Shown one piece after another: positions 19,834 through 32,834 of a stretch of 64,000 bases of DNA. Under the pieces are notes generated by a model that was not told where the DNA came from, searched no databases, and saw only the letters and a program-made list of their open reading frames with translations. Each line of letters opens with the position of its first letter. Within the stretch, counting starts at the first letter, position 1. Made by a program: the position numbers and the translations under genes. This stretch comes from Takakia lepidozioides (Eukaryota; Streptophyta; Takakiopsida; Takakiales; Takakiaceae): positions 68,552,756-68,616,755 of the forward strand of contig CM060731.1 in NCBI GenBank assembly GCA_030704615.1, given 5' to 3'.

Positions 19834-22290
19834 ACTGCTCCAAGAAAGTAGCGACCCTTTATTGGTGGCTAGGTAAAGTTAATACAGAACTTTGCCAGAT
19901 CCAAATAGTATATACTGGAGACGTGCCAGGTTAGTAGTGGCTTCCTGAATTACCAAAATTGCAATAAGCCTCAGGGCCGATCCGATGCTTCAGACATGAT
20001 TTTCTGAACGAAGGAACTCTTGTCGCGCTAGTTCATCACCTCGATGAACTGATGAGAGCCGTGTCGATTGGAGCACGGAAGATAATGCATTCCTAGGTGA
20101 ACTGCATGCATACGATCTCGAGAGGATGATATATGCAGAGCAGATCAGATCTATGTATACTTATATACTTGTATATGAGACAAACTCCTCCCGGGGTGTT
20201 TGTTTGTCTCTGGCTCTGTAAGCTTGTTCAACAGCATGTTTGAGAAAAAAAAATTGAGACAAAAGTGATTATGTACGTGGTACGAAACGATCTTGATATG
20301 TCAGTTGGTGGGAGTACCTGTTGGATCTTGACGATAATTGACAACCGAAAGGATACTTTAGGACTTGTATACCTAGTAGACAACTGTGACGCAAAATCTC
20401 TTTGCAGTGTCATATACACGGGCATATTGCCTCTTGCTACTCTTTCTTCTCGCTTTCCAACTTGCCAAGCTCGTGGATAGGGACTTCTTCTGGGTTTTTC
20501 ACATCACATCGGGCAGGGGGTTCCTAAAACACTGATCTCGAAAAGCCCAACTCGGAAGCAGTCTCTTAAGCACTTTTTGGACTGTAAATTCCCTCCAGAT
20601 TCCACAACGTACACGTATGGCTGACATCGTGGCCACTCCTCCAGTACTAGTGAAGATCGTCCGGTCGTCTCTGCCACAATTGCGGCTTCTGTCAAATCCA
20701 GCTGCAGTCGAAAAGCCATCTCTGCACTCGTCACTGTCCCACACAATCATATGGGTTGGACCTGTGGGGACGTGACACCTGTCCCATCGTACACCTACTT
20801 CTAGAACCTCATCACGGCAACACGTGGCTCCATAAATGGACACACCCGGCCTGACACAGCCGTGCCGGTGAAGCACTTCGTCAACTCACTATCGTCGCTC
20901 TGTTTTGTTTGTCGGACTCGGTGCGCAGCGGCGTCGCATGCTCACAGGATTCCGCGGTCGATCCAGGCATGTACATAGTTGTGAGCTTTGAGGATCCGAG
21001 GGAGTTGCGTTGCGTTCATAAATGCTGGCATCTGTGCGTGTGGAAGGAATCTGTTGTCTCTTTACGAGGTTGTGGACTACCTTGCTGCGTTTCTGAAGTA
21101 TCCGTTAGTTGATATTGGTAGGGGATTAGATTTCCTGGACTGCAGATTTCCTGCTCAAGGTAGATTTGATTTTCAGGGAAAGTAGTACTGGATTCGGTTG
21201 TAGGGATGGAGCAGCTAATATCTTCCAAGAACATCAGAGCATGATGAAGATGTTGAGAGGTCGTATTTTCAATGGAAGGAGCCTCGGTCGCGAATCTTGC
21301 TAAGGATCTGGACACTGTGCTGAGGCACAAGCCTCGATGGCCGATGTGCATGCAGAAGGTATCCGTTTATTGAAATGAACGAACCTCGTGCCACTTTTAC
21401 CAACTTCACCCCTGTGAAGTAAAGCTCTGGGTGTCTTAAGGACCAGCCTGTGTCAAACATTATCGATTGTTGTCTGCGAGGCTGTGTTTTCTCAGCTTTA
21501 TCCGGGGTCTCTCAAGCTGTAATGGCTCTGGCACAGAAAAATTGGAGACTAATTGATGGCAGCCATGCCAACTCCTACGTTGTACTCTTAGAGCACGATG
21601 GCCTTACTGGCCAGGTGGTGTGAAAGAGGTTTTGTTTCGAATGTTTGACTGCAATGGGAATTAAATTGCAGCTCTGAGCCATCGAATTCCCCCAGACTTG
21701 TAAGGCTGGAGAGGTCCGTTCCTTTGTCCGGTTACTGTCCGTGCGAAAAGGAGGAGACGAAGACGGAAAAGGGATTTACAGTGTCCGAAGACCTGGCTGC
21801 AATTGCATTTTAGGGTCATCGTGCAAACAAAGGCTTCAGGGAACAGTGCCGAACTGAGTCCAATTGTTGTGATGTGATTTCAAGAGCTGTGCAAAAGTGG
21901 AAAGTGAACAGGAGGGAATTTTGCTGCATTTGAGCCATTCCATTGGAAGTGGTATTGGAACGGTAGACAGAAAACAGCCAGGTGCGATGAAGTCGTACCC
22001 ATGCAGCTCAACAACTTGACTCATGAGCAGCACTAAGATCTATCACTTCCAGGTAGGGTGCATACATTTACTTGAGCTATTTTTTGGGCCTAATCCAATG
22101 TCTATGAAGAGTCATTGAAATCATTGCATCCTCCTCACATTCTGAAAAATATGCAGTTTGGTGTCCTCCCACATGGTACTGCACATTCCCCCCCTAAATT
22201 TAAGACAGAATAATTGCAACCTGCATTTTTAGATTAATAGGAGTGGCCATGGTCAGTCAAAGTTCTAATGACAGTGCACATGTTTATGCA
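19834..22290 (+). other. Spacer and upstream region of the channel gene
   Basis: No conserved gene. Short frames on both strands (for example minus 20499-20876) show no family features. The channel's 5' leader, perhaps with an untranslated exon, should lie at the right end: an acceptor-like TGTTTATGCAG stands at 22281-22291, just before the first recognised codons. Confidence 0.45.
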
Positions 22291-22295
22291 GCCTT

Positions 22296-25200
22296 ATGCC
22301 TGGTTTCATGATGAAGGGAAACAAAATTTCAAAGTATCAGAGATTTGAGAGCACTTCATCAAATGAAGGAAGTCATTCTACACCTGATGTGGCCCTTTGC
22401 TACGCATGCACTGGATTAGGACAGCCTCCATTTCACTCAGCCAACTGTGAGAACATCTCACCTTCTTCTTCGGGACACAATGCGGACTCATTTCAAGGGA
22501 CTCATCAGGAGAAGAGCTTCAGGTTAGCAGTGCCTTTGAAAACATGGTGGAAGTATGTGGTAGATAGTGGAAGAGAATGTACTCATGAGGTGTTGTTTGC
22601 TGTAGCCTTGTGGCTATAGTCCCCATGCCCTTTGGGCAGAACAAGAGGGAATAGACAGTATATTTCTGAGGGATTCACTCCAGTAGTTTGGTATAAATAA
22701 TTGGTTTGGGCTTTCCAGATTTCCTCTAAAAGCCCTTCATGCAAGTATGAGTCTGCTGTGTGTGAGCTGCCTAGCAATTTGACCCCCAACAGGGCCAGGA
22801 CTTTAGGCTCAGCCTAGAGATTTTGAAAGGTGGTGATGAGAGGTCTGGGGACTACGTTCTTGATGGTCCTGAAGAGGGTTGCTCTCTGATGAGAATACCC
22901 CAGACATTCTATCTGAAAATGGGTATTGTCTTCAGGCCACCTGCACATCAGGCATTGACAATCTTCCTTTCCTCTCTGTAGCCTCCCCGTGTCAATTTCA
23001 GTCTAGTGCCGAGGGTAGGTAGGCCCTTCAGATCACCTTTAAGGTCCTCACCAATGTCACAAACTGGAAACAAGTTCAGGGAAGTTTCATGCCTAACTCT
23101 GTTTTGTCCGGATATTCTTCGCGCTTCCGATGTTGCCTTAGACACTCAGCCTCCAAGGCAGCTTCACCTAGCAGGGTCAGTTCTTCCTGCCTACTATTCA
23201 GGTTTTTTCCGCCAGGACTTGGCCTGTTTAACACTACCATCTCGCTTCCAAGAAAGAGAGTCGATCTTAGGGTATCTGGGTCGCCTCCCTAGTAGTCCAT
23301 TTTGGGTCAACCTCTTTCAGGGCTTCAAATGAATAAAACTTTCAGTTTAAAGTCCCCATCCTTGACTGTCTTCCCTGAGCCCCTCATTGAATCACCAAGG
23401 TCGGTGGCTCTCCAACGGGGCAAGGGATCAAACTTTTCTAAGTTTAATTTTCTGTGGGACTCTACCTGTCAATGTAGTGTTCTTAGACATAGTTGCCTTC
23501 AATGCACCTCTGTTACCAAGTCTTGAGATGGTACCATCAGCCAGATAATCTAAGCCTGAACTTGAGCAAGTAGTTGTAAAGGACATAATATCCATCCTGT
23601 GATTCACCCCAAAAACTACACAAGAAGCTCTAGCTTTGGCATAAGTACCAGCTCCCAGGGGTCACCCTGGGGACTCCGAGCATTATCTGGAAAATGAGAT
23701 GTACTTATAGCAGGTAAGAGATTTCTAACCTAGCCCAAGTGTTGCGCATGCAAGCCAGAGCATGCAAACTGCTCCACTTGAGTGGAGGGGCGGCCCCCGA
23801 GCTGTAGGGATCCCCTTGTTACCATTCAGAGATCATCACTCCATAGGACCATGTTGTTATATTCTAAAGAAGGAGAGACCCCTTCTCTCCAACTAAATCC
23901 GATGCACTACCTCACCTGAAGCAAACTGCTTGAGGTCAAACAAACATAGGCGAGGGGTCACAAGGTGGGCATTTGATCGTAGAGACGTTTATCTCCTCCC
24001 ATGTAAAGTTCACCCATGAAGCAGGCTACCTAGTGGGCAGGGAGGGATAAGACAGATGAGCAAAGTCATCTTGATATACCAACCCTCCGGAGCTGCCTCT
24101 GGGGTTGTACTCCTGCAAGGCACGAGACAGATAGCCCAACACCAAGTATCAGTCTAGACTTTGTTAGAAATTCCCAAGATTTCTGGTTGTCACTAATCAA
24201 CAGCTATGATGGGGCAGGGAGGGCCGGACAAATAAGAGATGGATCTTTGGCAGGGTTCTGGACCCGCGCAGTGCTGCAATTCGCCGATACAACCGCTGGT
24301 TCCTCCTCTCCTGTACACTTGGCGCAGCTGTTGACCCACTGTTCTTGTCTCTCCTAGCCATCAACTCGCAGCTATCGTGTCTGTATGTGCAGAAGGGATA
24401 TGCAATGGTGGTCACCACGCTGCGTTGCCTAGTTGATGTGATGTATGTGTGGCAGATGTGGCTGCAGCTAAAGCTGGCCTATCTTTCCAAGAAATCCTTG
24501 GTACTTGGCCGTGGGGAGCTCGTGTGGGATGCTCGCAAGATTGCACGGCACTACCTATGTCCCTTGCGGGGATTTTGGTTTGATGTCTTTGTCATCCTTC
24601 CTATACCACAGGTGAGCCTCCTGGTATGTGTGGACTCTATTCTGCCTTGGAAGAATCTATGGTATCGAGGGTTCTGTTGTGCCACATTGGAAAATGGTTG
24701 ATTGGCCATTGTGGAGCTCAAACATCATGCTTACAATGGAGTATGGCAATGCTTTTGGTCCCTGCACTCAAATTGGTGTTGAATCATAGCAGACTTTGAT
24801 TGCTCAAGACAGACCAAATTGAACTTGATTTCAGCCAGTCAGGCAGTTACCATGCTCACTTTATCGAGGCTTACTCTGTCCCAGAAACCAATGAAGCCAC
24901 TGTTGTGCTGTGCGTGCCTCCATCTGATTGATTTGCAAAAAATGGATATGTGTTGAGTGGCACAGGTGATGATGTGGGTGGTTGTTCCACACATGGTGGC
25001 ACACGGAGGGATAACTATGCGCATCATGAGAGTCACACTAGCTGCCTTCTTGTTTCAGTACATCCCCAAACTCCTGCATTTTGTTTTGGTTGGCTGGCGC
25101 CTGCAACGCGTGACAGGCTACATTTTCGGCTCTGCCTCTTGGGGTTTTGCATTGAATTTGGCATCCTACTTCTGTGCTGCTCATGTAAGAGGAACAATTC

Positions 25201-28200
25201 CTCTGTCTAAGCTTGTTAATGTCCAAAACTGTAGACTTCCTAAGCTCTCTGAGTCACCCCCCTACTACTTTGTCCCATGGGCCCTCATGGTGTTCTGTGG
25301 ATGTTATAAAGTTTCTATTTCTCCTTCTCTCTATCTGGATCCAGATCAAATTTTGGTGGAAAAACTGTTCGGCTCTCTTTTCTCTTGGACACCTGTCTTA
25401 CATGCATACACACACCTACCTACTTTTCTCTCATTAGTAATACTACCTGCACATGTCAAGCTAGTACTAGAAATTCGTAACTTTACAGAAGTCAAGATAC
25501 TAAGTTACTGTGGTCATCTCAGGTAGCTGGTTCGATTTGGTATCTCCTCACTGTGCAGCGAGTTGAGTCGTGCATACACATTCAGTGCCAAAACATGGCC
25601 AATTGCAGTGATAAATATATGGGTTGTCCGATTCCTGTGGCATACAGCAAGCAGCCACTTGATGATCCCGTGAGGGTTGCATGGGCACAAGATCCAGCTG
25701 TAGTCAATAACTGCCTCTCAGGGGGCCCAACTGTTGGTGGTAATTTCACCTTTGGTATCTATTCTCTTGCAGTACCACTGGTGCTGGATACCATTCCAGT
25801 GAACAAGATTCTGCTGCCACTGTTCTGGGGGCTAATGACAATGAGGTACTTCAGCACCATTGGAAACACAAGGTTTTGAGCGGGCCAACTTCTCAAACAT
25901 GCCAACTTCTGATATTTTCAAACATCTGATTACTTTTTCTAGTATTGCCGCTGTCAAACTAGCTTTGAATGATAAAAATTCTGCGTATCTACTGCTTGGA
26001 CCTGATATTTATTTGATAGTGACTGTGGTTTCCCTTGGTCAAGAGCTTGTCTGAAATTGTTTCCCATCTTGGTCGTTGTCAGCATTGCTTGAAGGAACTC
26101 ATCTTGGAAATTGTGGATATGTGCAGCTCTTTTGGCAATGCCTTGACACCCACTGATAACACCCTTGAGGTGGGTTTTAGCATCGTCGTCGTCACCTGTG
26201 GCTTGCTTCTCTTCACTATGTTGATTGGCAACATTCAGGTGCGCCCCCCACTCTATGCTAATCTTAGTTTTTCAACGAATCCTGGGTTATGATCTTGCTA
26301 AAGAAGCTTTTGATATGCTAAGGTCCCATACAAACGAGAGTGCTTTGCACCTCGCTGATTCCCAAGCTAAGCCTCACAAACTTGCTGGGTCAGGAGATGT
26401 TGCTGTTCTCTCTGTAGACACAGACATGCCACAGATTGGTTGTCACCAATTTAACCACTCCCAGGGGGTATCATCACGGAACAGGCTGATCAGACATTTA
26501 TGGTGCCCATGTGTCTTCTCACCCCAACACCTTATTCCTCGAACATCCGGGCGCTGATGCCCTACTACTTAGCCTACCACTTTCTCAACAGCAATCACAA
26601 GCGTTCTCAAGGAGACTTTCAAAGCTAGCTTGCACAACCTCCAGAATGAGACAGCAGATGGAACATACCATTTGAAGATGTGATTTGGCGAGCTTGCACC
26701 ATGCAAGAATTGGGATGGGATCTACTTGTTTGCTCCTGCTTGACTATAGAGTTATTTTTAGATACTGATGTCTCTTCTAAGCCTGCTGATCTTTGGCAGA
26801 GGCACTTGCAGACCAAAAATTCTTGCCAGCTTACCATGACAAGGCTCATTGTCTTTGTGAAGCGATTATGGTGTGAAGTCATCATGTAATCTTCTTCCAT
26901 AGACTATTTGAGTGCCGTGCAGTGTTGGGGAACATCATAAAGTTTCTTTCTTTCTTCACTCTCTCTCTCACACACTCAACACACTCTTTCCATCACTGGT
27001 GAGCTCCGTGAGGATTTTACCTTGATAAGGCACTTTGTCTTTGTGAAGCCATTCTAGTGTGAAGTCATCATAAACTTCACATGATCTTCTTCCATAGACG
27101 ATTTGGGTGCTGTACAGTGTTTGGGGACATCATAAAGTTTCTTTCTTTCTATATGAGCTTTCCGCGGAGGTTATAAAGCACCATTTCATTTCATTTCATT
27201 TCTTGGCAGCTTACCTGCACGAGGCCTTCACCCTTAGACAATCACTCGAACGATAGTTTTATTTTTTGGCTTTGCTGTTGTTTCCTCTCTCATGTTTCAT
27301 TTTGTCCCATAAGCTCTATGAGCTTTCCGCGGACGTTATAAAGCACCATTTAGTTTCATTTCCTTTCTTCCCTCTTTCTCTCTCACACTCAACGCACTTT
27401 CCCATAAGCTCTTTGAGCTTTGCGCGGACGTTATGAAGTAAATCATTTCATTTATTTTCTTTCTTTCTTTGTTCCAAAATAACATTGTAACATTTGAGCA
27501 GGACGTTGTCTTTGGGATGTGAATAATAACAGGTGTTCCTGCATTCCATCACTGCCAAGAAGGAGGAAACACAGTTGCGCATTCGAGACCAAGAACAGTG
27601 GATGCGACGACGGCAACTGCCCGTCAGGCTACGGCAGCGTGTGCGACAGTACGAACGCCAGAAGTGGGCAGCCACCCGTGGAGTCGATGAAGAGTCTGCT
27701 GTTAGAGACCTGCCAGAGGGCCTTCGTCGTGACATTAAGGGCCACCTCTGCCTTGATCTTGTCCGCCAGGTAAATCATTTGTTTGCATTATTCTCGAAGA
27801 AGTATGTAGGTACAGCTGAGGACATTGTCATCAAAAAGCCATTCAGTTGGGCTATACCCTAAACAGTGACCCCGCTGTTCTATACTGTTCTTTATTGAAA
27901 TTCAAGCTCAAGTTTCACCTTCTGAAATCTGATACTGAAATTGACACACCGAGGCTTGCCAAATTGTAGAGTCCATGTTATCTGCATGCATGTCGTGGTA
28001 ATGTGCCTGGGCCGTACTGCAAATTCTTTATCATGCACTGAAGAGTGTACTCATGGGACGTTATTTGCTGTAGCCTTGTGGTCAGTTTGGGCGGAATTAT
28101 TATGCACTAAAGAGTCGGTAAATAAGGACTGATTGATATCAAAAATCCTTTCAGTTTTCTTTTCAATCTAAATTGCCTGCCGGTAACTACAATTATGTGG

Positions 28201-29496
28201 TCCATAGTTTCTCAAGAGGGTTCAATTTAACTTAGCCAGTTCTTTGACTGTCAAGCAACTGCAAAAGAGAAATGCAAGTCACTTGTAAACCGCTAGTAAG
28301 AAGATGCCAGGATCACCGTTTTGTAGATTCATGTATCAGTTCGAAGGTGATGGGGCAGAACCGATCACAGTCCAGTTACAGAACTGACTCCCCATCTATG
28401 GGCTGGCATTTAGAGCGGGCGTGATAATCTGATCCCCAAGGCAAGTGGCAGGGCAGTGAGCTATCTAGAATCTTCTCCTGTTGTGAATTATGGCCATGGC
28501 AGTGGTGGCCACAGTTTCCCCCTCAAAATGGTACATAGGCCTGCTGTACTGTAAAATTGGAGGGCAGTGAAATTTCATTCCTGTTTGACGGAGTATGTGT
28601 CTCACCTGGCATGATTGTATGATATGTTACAGGTCCCCCTGTTTCAGCAGATGGACAATCTGGTACTCAACAATATATGTGAGCGCCTCAAGCCTGTTCT
28701 TTTCATCAAGGATGAGAAGGTAGGTTGTCTTTTCCACTCCCATATAAGAAGTGATGTCCTGCAGGCTGTGATAGAAGTGGTTATCTTAAATCACTTTTCT
28801 ATTTGATTACTGGGTACAATGCAATGACTGTGACATACTTCAACTTGCATGGTGTAGAGGGTACTTGTTCATTGCCTGTTTCTATCCTCAGTCTCAATTT
28901 TTTCTTGACTCCTCTGCTGCTTTTCAACTAACATCTTTTCAAATCATCATGGGTAGGTGCTAAGTGAGGGAGATCCGGTGCGGCAGATGTTGTTTATAGT
29001 GCGGGGTCATATGAAGAGCTCATATCGTCTGCATCGTACCAATCAGACCAGCATCTGTATGCTGGGGCCAGGCAACTTCTGTGGAGATGAACTCATATCC
29101 TGGTGCCTACGCAAGCCTTTGCATGATAGCCTTCCCCTTTCCACTGCAACCCTAACGACATTAGACTTGATTGAGGCCTTCGGCCTGGAAGCCCAAGATC
29201 TGAAGTACATCTCGGAACACTTCAGTTACAAATTTGCCAACGAAAAGCTCAGGCGCACAGTCCGATTCTACTCATCCAGCTGGCGAATGTGGGCGGCTGT
29301 CACCATCCAACTGGCTTGGCGGCGCCATAAGGCCCGCCGCAGCCCCACTGATTCGGGACCCCTCAATTTTGCTGAGGTCTCAGTTGCACCAAATGATGCC
29401 TTGAGGAACTCGAACCTCACACAGTCTCAGAGAGATCGGCTCAGTTTGTATGCTGCTATGTTCACCTCACCCAAGCCGCAAGATCATCTCGAATAA
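22296..29496 (+). CDS. Cyclic nucleotide-gated channel, group IVb (CNGC2/CNGC4-like)
   Basis: Eight exons join in frame: 22296-22522, 24254-24611, 24966-25184, 25523-25845, 26127-26238, 27533-27769, 28633-28719 and 28957-29496, giving about 700 residues. All introns are GT-AG. Landmarks in order are the CYACTGLGQPPFHSANCE motif shared with CNGC2/4, RVLDPRS before S1, and S1-S6 across exons 2-5. The pore segment is FWGLMTMSSFGNALTPT, followed by IGNIQ|VFLHSITAKK at the C-linker, WMRRRQLP, RQKWAATRGVDEE, and LPEGLRRDIKGHLCLDL. The cyclic-nucleotide-binding fold runs through exons 7-8 with FIVRGHMKSS and GDELISWCL. An IQ motif (TIQLAWRRHK) marks calmodulin binding. Family members are plasma-membrane Ca2+-permeable channels in immunity and development (DND1 is CNGC2). 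The start at 22296 is provisional because an acceptor-like site precedes it. Introns carry LINE and retroposon fragments. No break is seen, so it is probably functional. Confidence 0.93.
22572..22650 (+). repeat. Short repeat in CNGC intron 1, second copy at 28043-28100
   Basis: GAATGTACTCATGAGGTGTT and GCTGTAGCCTTGTGG recur at about 28043-28082 in intron 6 of the same gene. It begins about 50 bp past the exon 1 donor and may extend the open frame spuriously. Confidence 0.6.
22760..23230 (-). mobile_element. LINE C-terminal fragment antisense in CNGC intron 1
   Basis: Minus-strand frames read LKGLPTLGTRLKLTRG and, after a frame change, a C-x2-C...H-x4-C zinc cluster (CLMCRWPEDNTHFQIEC). This is the end-of-ORF2 arrangement of plant non-LTR retrotransposons. 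Frame breaks show decay. It sits opposite to the channel gene, in its first intron. Confidence 0.55.
26885..27445 (+). repeat. Retroposon-tail repeats in CNGC intron 5
   Basis: Units contain GAGCTTTCCGCGGA(G/C)GTTATAAAGC then CACC and (ATTTC)n, at about 27150-27210, 27308-27365 and 27405-27450. A separate pair, TCTTCTTCCATAGAC followed by GGGACATCATAAAGTTTCTT, lies at about 26890 and 27085. A further copy lies past the stop codon near 29870-29930. A conserved 3' end with a simple (ATTTC)n tail is typical of short or truncated non-LTR retroposons. Confidence 0.65.
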
Positions 29497-29960
29497 TCTC
29501 ACCCTCTTCTCTCTCAAATCCCTACCTGAAACAATGTGGGATCAATATTTCTGGCCTTTGGCATGTCAGAACTGTCAGATGCTCGGAAGGTTAAAGCCAT
29601 CTTTCGGAGAACTCATTGAATCACAGACCTCTGTCTGCGCCAACGACATTCACACTTTTTTTCTCATGTTGCAAATGACCATTTCCCATGTATTTTTTAT
29701 GAGATGGAGGGTTCACCCTTCTGTTGGTGGAAGGAATGTCTCACCAGATTCATCAGGTTCTGCCTATTTTGTTCTTTTTTCTATCATTTCTCTAACTCTT
29801 CTTTCTTGCTTTCGGCTGCTTTTGGGTGTGGTTTTGTCTCTTCTTTCTTGTTTTTCCCTTTTGTCCCACAAGCTCCTTGAGCTTTCCACGGATGTTATAT
29901 AGCACAGTTTCATTTCATTTGATTTCTGCCGAAGTAATAAAGTGTCATTTCATTTTGTTA
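29497..29960 (+). repeat. CNGC 3' region with another (ATTTC)n retroposon tail
   Basis: After the channel's stop codon a T/C-rich region resembling 27255-27360 ends with CTCCTTGAGCTTTCCACGGA and TTTCATTTCATTTG. It matches the intron 5 units, so the element also occupies the channel's 3' flank. A poly(A) site could not be assigned. Confidence 0.6.
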
Positions 29961-31200
29961 GAATCGTGATTGCTGGCACTTTCTTATCGATGGTTCTTTC
30001 CCCTTTACTTGCATTCACTAAGGGAGTGCTCGTACATGGTGCCAAATGCTAGGAATTGTCGAAAGGTTCTGAAGTTTCTTCTGTTTGAACGGGGCATGAT
30101 TGATGGACAGTCTGACAAAGGCCAAGTTACCCAACATGTCCACAGCCTGGATCATGATGTTTTGCAATGAGGTATGTAATTCTGTTTGAATGTATGATTC
30201 CACAAAGGGATCCACATGCATGCTCTTTGTATGCCCCACCCACCCTAACAGACACAGTAGCATTTCAGTCCACTGAAACTCAACAGCCAAGAAGGTCCTC
30301 TTTTAACCATCACAGCACCAAGACTAAGAGAACTCAAGGGGGTTATGTCCTGTCATCGGTGGACTTCATCACATAATTGCAATGGTCCAAACTGCATGGC
30401 ATAGATGGAGTCCTTGAAGAATCAAAATTCCTGAACAGTGGAAGCACAGAGTGGACTGCTCTATTCAGAAGGGCCTGGTATGTTGTTATTTGAGGAGCAG
30501 CCCAAGCTCATGTCGCATTGCCTGCATTGCAAACATCAAATCAGTTCACATGCAATAAGAAGAAAGAGAGACGAGGGAGAGCAGAGCTAGGGACATGTGG
30601 CATTAAGCAACGAGAGTCGGTGCAGAAAACTAGTATCTTGGAAGAAATTGAGCCATCAACAAGAGAAACAGAAAGTTGACATGAATTCCTCATCAATTTA
30701 GGAAGGGATAGCACCTCAACATGTTGTTTGTCAATTTGAAGTTTAGATTCAAGAAGTTGCAACTCAGAGAGGGTATGGTGGCTCTTCTCTGAGTGTTTCC
30801 GGTTGCTCTTCATGCACACTCTCTTTCTTTTTTGGCTTTGGAGCTGCAAACTCCAATGCCTGGTTGCAAGGAATGCCCACTAATAACTGCAGTTGAAGAA
30901 CAGAGCAGCTGGCATCTATGATATACATCGGATATTGTTATTGTTGTTGTTCATGTAGTTGTTTGTGTTTATCTTATTGCTTGCACCACAGAAACTGTTT
31001 ACTTCCACACAGGTTTGGGTTAGATTTCTTAGGGCCTCTCTCCTTGTGAATTGGTCAGATCCATTTCTGACATCATAGGCTGTCCAGCCCAATTTGCAAC
31101 TGTGGAATTTGGCAAAATTTGTGAGCATGTGGATGTAGTAGGTCGGTAGAAGTTATAACATCATCCATGTTCTCCTAAGCAACGTATATCTAATTAACAA
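29961..31200. other. Spacer without recognisable gene
   Basis: Small frames on both strands (minus 30018-30290, minus 30541-30849) show no recognised motif. GTT/TTG-rich simple sequence lies at about 30935-30965. Confidence 0.45.
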
Positions 31201-31207
31201 GCACCAA

Positions 31208-31300
31208 AGGATGTGTAGCCCAGCGGTTGAGAGTTTGTGCCTTGCCGGTGCATAACCTAGGTGATCTAGGGTTTAAGGTGATAATTTAATCTAGGGTGTA
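31208..31300 (+). other. Weak tRNA-headed repeat candidate
   Basis: GTAGCCCAGCGGTTGAGAG fits a pol III A box and is followed about 45 bases on by GATCTAGGGTTTAAGG, a poor B box. It could be a decayed SINE head. No second copy is seen in the window, so confidence is low. Confidence 0.3.
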
Positions 31301-31479
31301 AGGTGGTGTCCAGACAGATAATTGTTACAGAAAATTCACGCGAACTCACTTTATATATTTGACCCCTCCCCATGCCCTACCACCAATCAGCAACCACACC
31401 TTGCCAACTTTGGTGCATTCCCTGCAGCCACGAACTCCCGCTTCCACAAAATCTACCGAACCCTACCTCTTCTTGCGCT

Positions 31480-32800
31480 CCTCACCCGACCCTCCCTATC
31501 TTCGTGCGCTCCGTCTTCGGTCATAGCCAAGTGACCTCACCCTACCTCTACAACTTGCCTCCCTCCATTCTAGAACCTTTGCTAGCCATCTCTAGCATAT
31601 ACACTCCATGTGGGCCCACATGCAATAGCCACCTTCGTTAAGATAGTCTGCTAGATGTCCACGCCCCTTTTGCTTGATTTATTTTTTTGAATGATGTGGG
31701 GTGTCGTGAGTACATATTCACTACAATCTCATATAAAGTCGGTGTAGAGGCATATCACGTCAAAATGAAACATAAAGAAGTGCGTCGGAGATGTAATTTC
31801 AAGCAGAAAATTCACTATCGCAAAGAGATAGTGTCGCGGCCTCTTGCCTTGAGGAGAGGGGGTCGGAACACAAGAAGGGCTGCCCTGGCAGGGGCAACGG
31901 CGCCTGTCGCGGCCTCTTGCCTTGAAGGCAGGGGGGGGGGAAGGGGCTGCTCCTGTGGTGGGGGTAACGACAACAGTAGGAATGGGGGTTGAAGCACCCT
32001 TTGAGGGTAGCATATGACTCACCGCAGGTCTGAGGCCCTGTGGTGGGAGTCATGGGGAGTGGGTGGGCCAAGACTCACCACGACTCATCACAAGGAGTCA
32101 AGGGTCACATGATGGTATGCCAAAAAAGACATGGGCTGTTTGTGAGACCCCCACCGACACTATAGAAATATATATAGGGAGTAGTAACCCCGAGAACATT
32201 GCAAGCCCGCTAAGCAACCAAAAACTAATGAACAAGCAAGCGTATCGGAAAGCGACCAAAGTGTGGGGAGCTATTTCCGGACTGCCTATAAGCAAAGGGA
32301 ATTTCCATTGAACCCGCGTTATCGAGGGTCGAGTAGGGAACCAGGGGGGACCATTATGCTCTGGTGAGTAGCCGAAGCTCTGAGTTGGCCCGACGGCCAA
32401 TTTGGTAGGTAGGCGCACGCATCAAAAGTGAGTAACTATGACTTAAACGGAGTTTACTAAAGTGAAATACGCGACAAATAGTGTGACACAATAAAAATAC
32501 AAGTTGATACATAACTCATCAGTCGGTATAAGAGTTCATACAAGCCAAAAAATAATGCTAGGAAGGTTATGACCATCTTCAGATTAAACCAGCCGCAAAT
32601 CCACCTGTACACTTCAACTTCAAGAGATACAGATGGGTGATAATGTACAGTAGCAACACTTGATTGGGGTGCATATTGCCAACTATGGTGGATCATATAT
32701 TCCATGAGCCCCTTTGTTGTTGCCACTGGTGTATACCGTGCTGCCAATCCATGTCTGTCGCTTCCACTATATGCAACTGATGTCGCCTCTTTCTGCTCTC
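31480..32800. repeat. Repeat-rich spacer bearing the first of three CGACCCTCC modules
   Basis: CCGACCCTCC, TGCGCTCC and a TTCGGTCATAGCC-like run at 31487-31528 return at 32807-32859 and 33510-33550. The rest holds GTCGCGGCCTCTTGCCTTGA twice (31831 and 31905) and no recognisable gene. Confidence 0.5.
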
Positions 32801-32834
32801 CTTAATCGACCCTCCTTCTCTTGTTGCGCTCCAT

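Noticed and set aside
20028-20085. Hammerhead-ribozyme-like string CTGATGAG after a GTTCATC/GATGAAC hairpin
   Set aside because: The bases between CTGATGA and the CCGTG/CACGG stem are too many, the GAAA core is not correctly placed, and no stem III partner is found.
31208-31300. Functional tRNA gene
   Set aside because: Only an A-box-like part is good; acceptor and T arms do not pair.
32425-32460. GAGTAACTATGACT identical to a short piece of 28S rRNA
   Set aside because: The match is only about 14 bases and the flanks show no rRNA similarity, so chance is enough.
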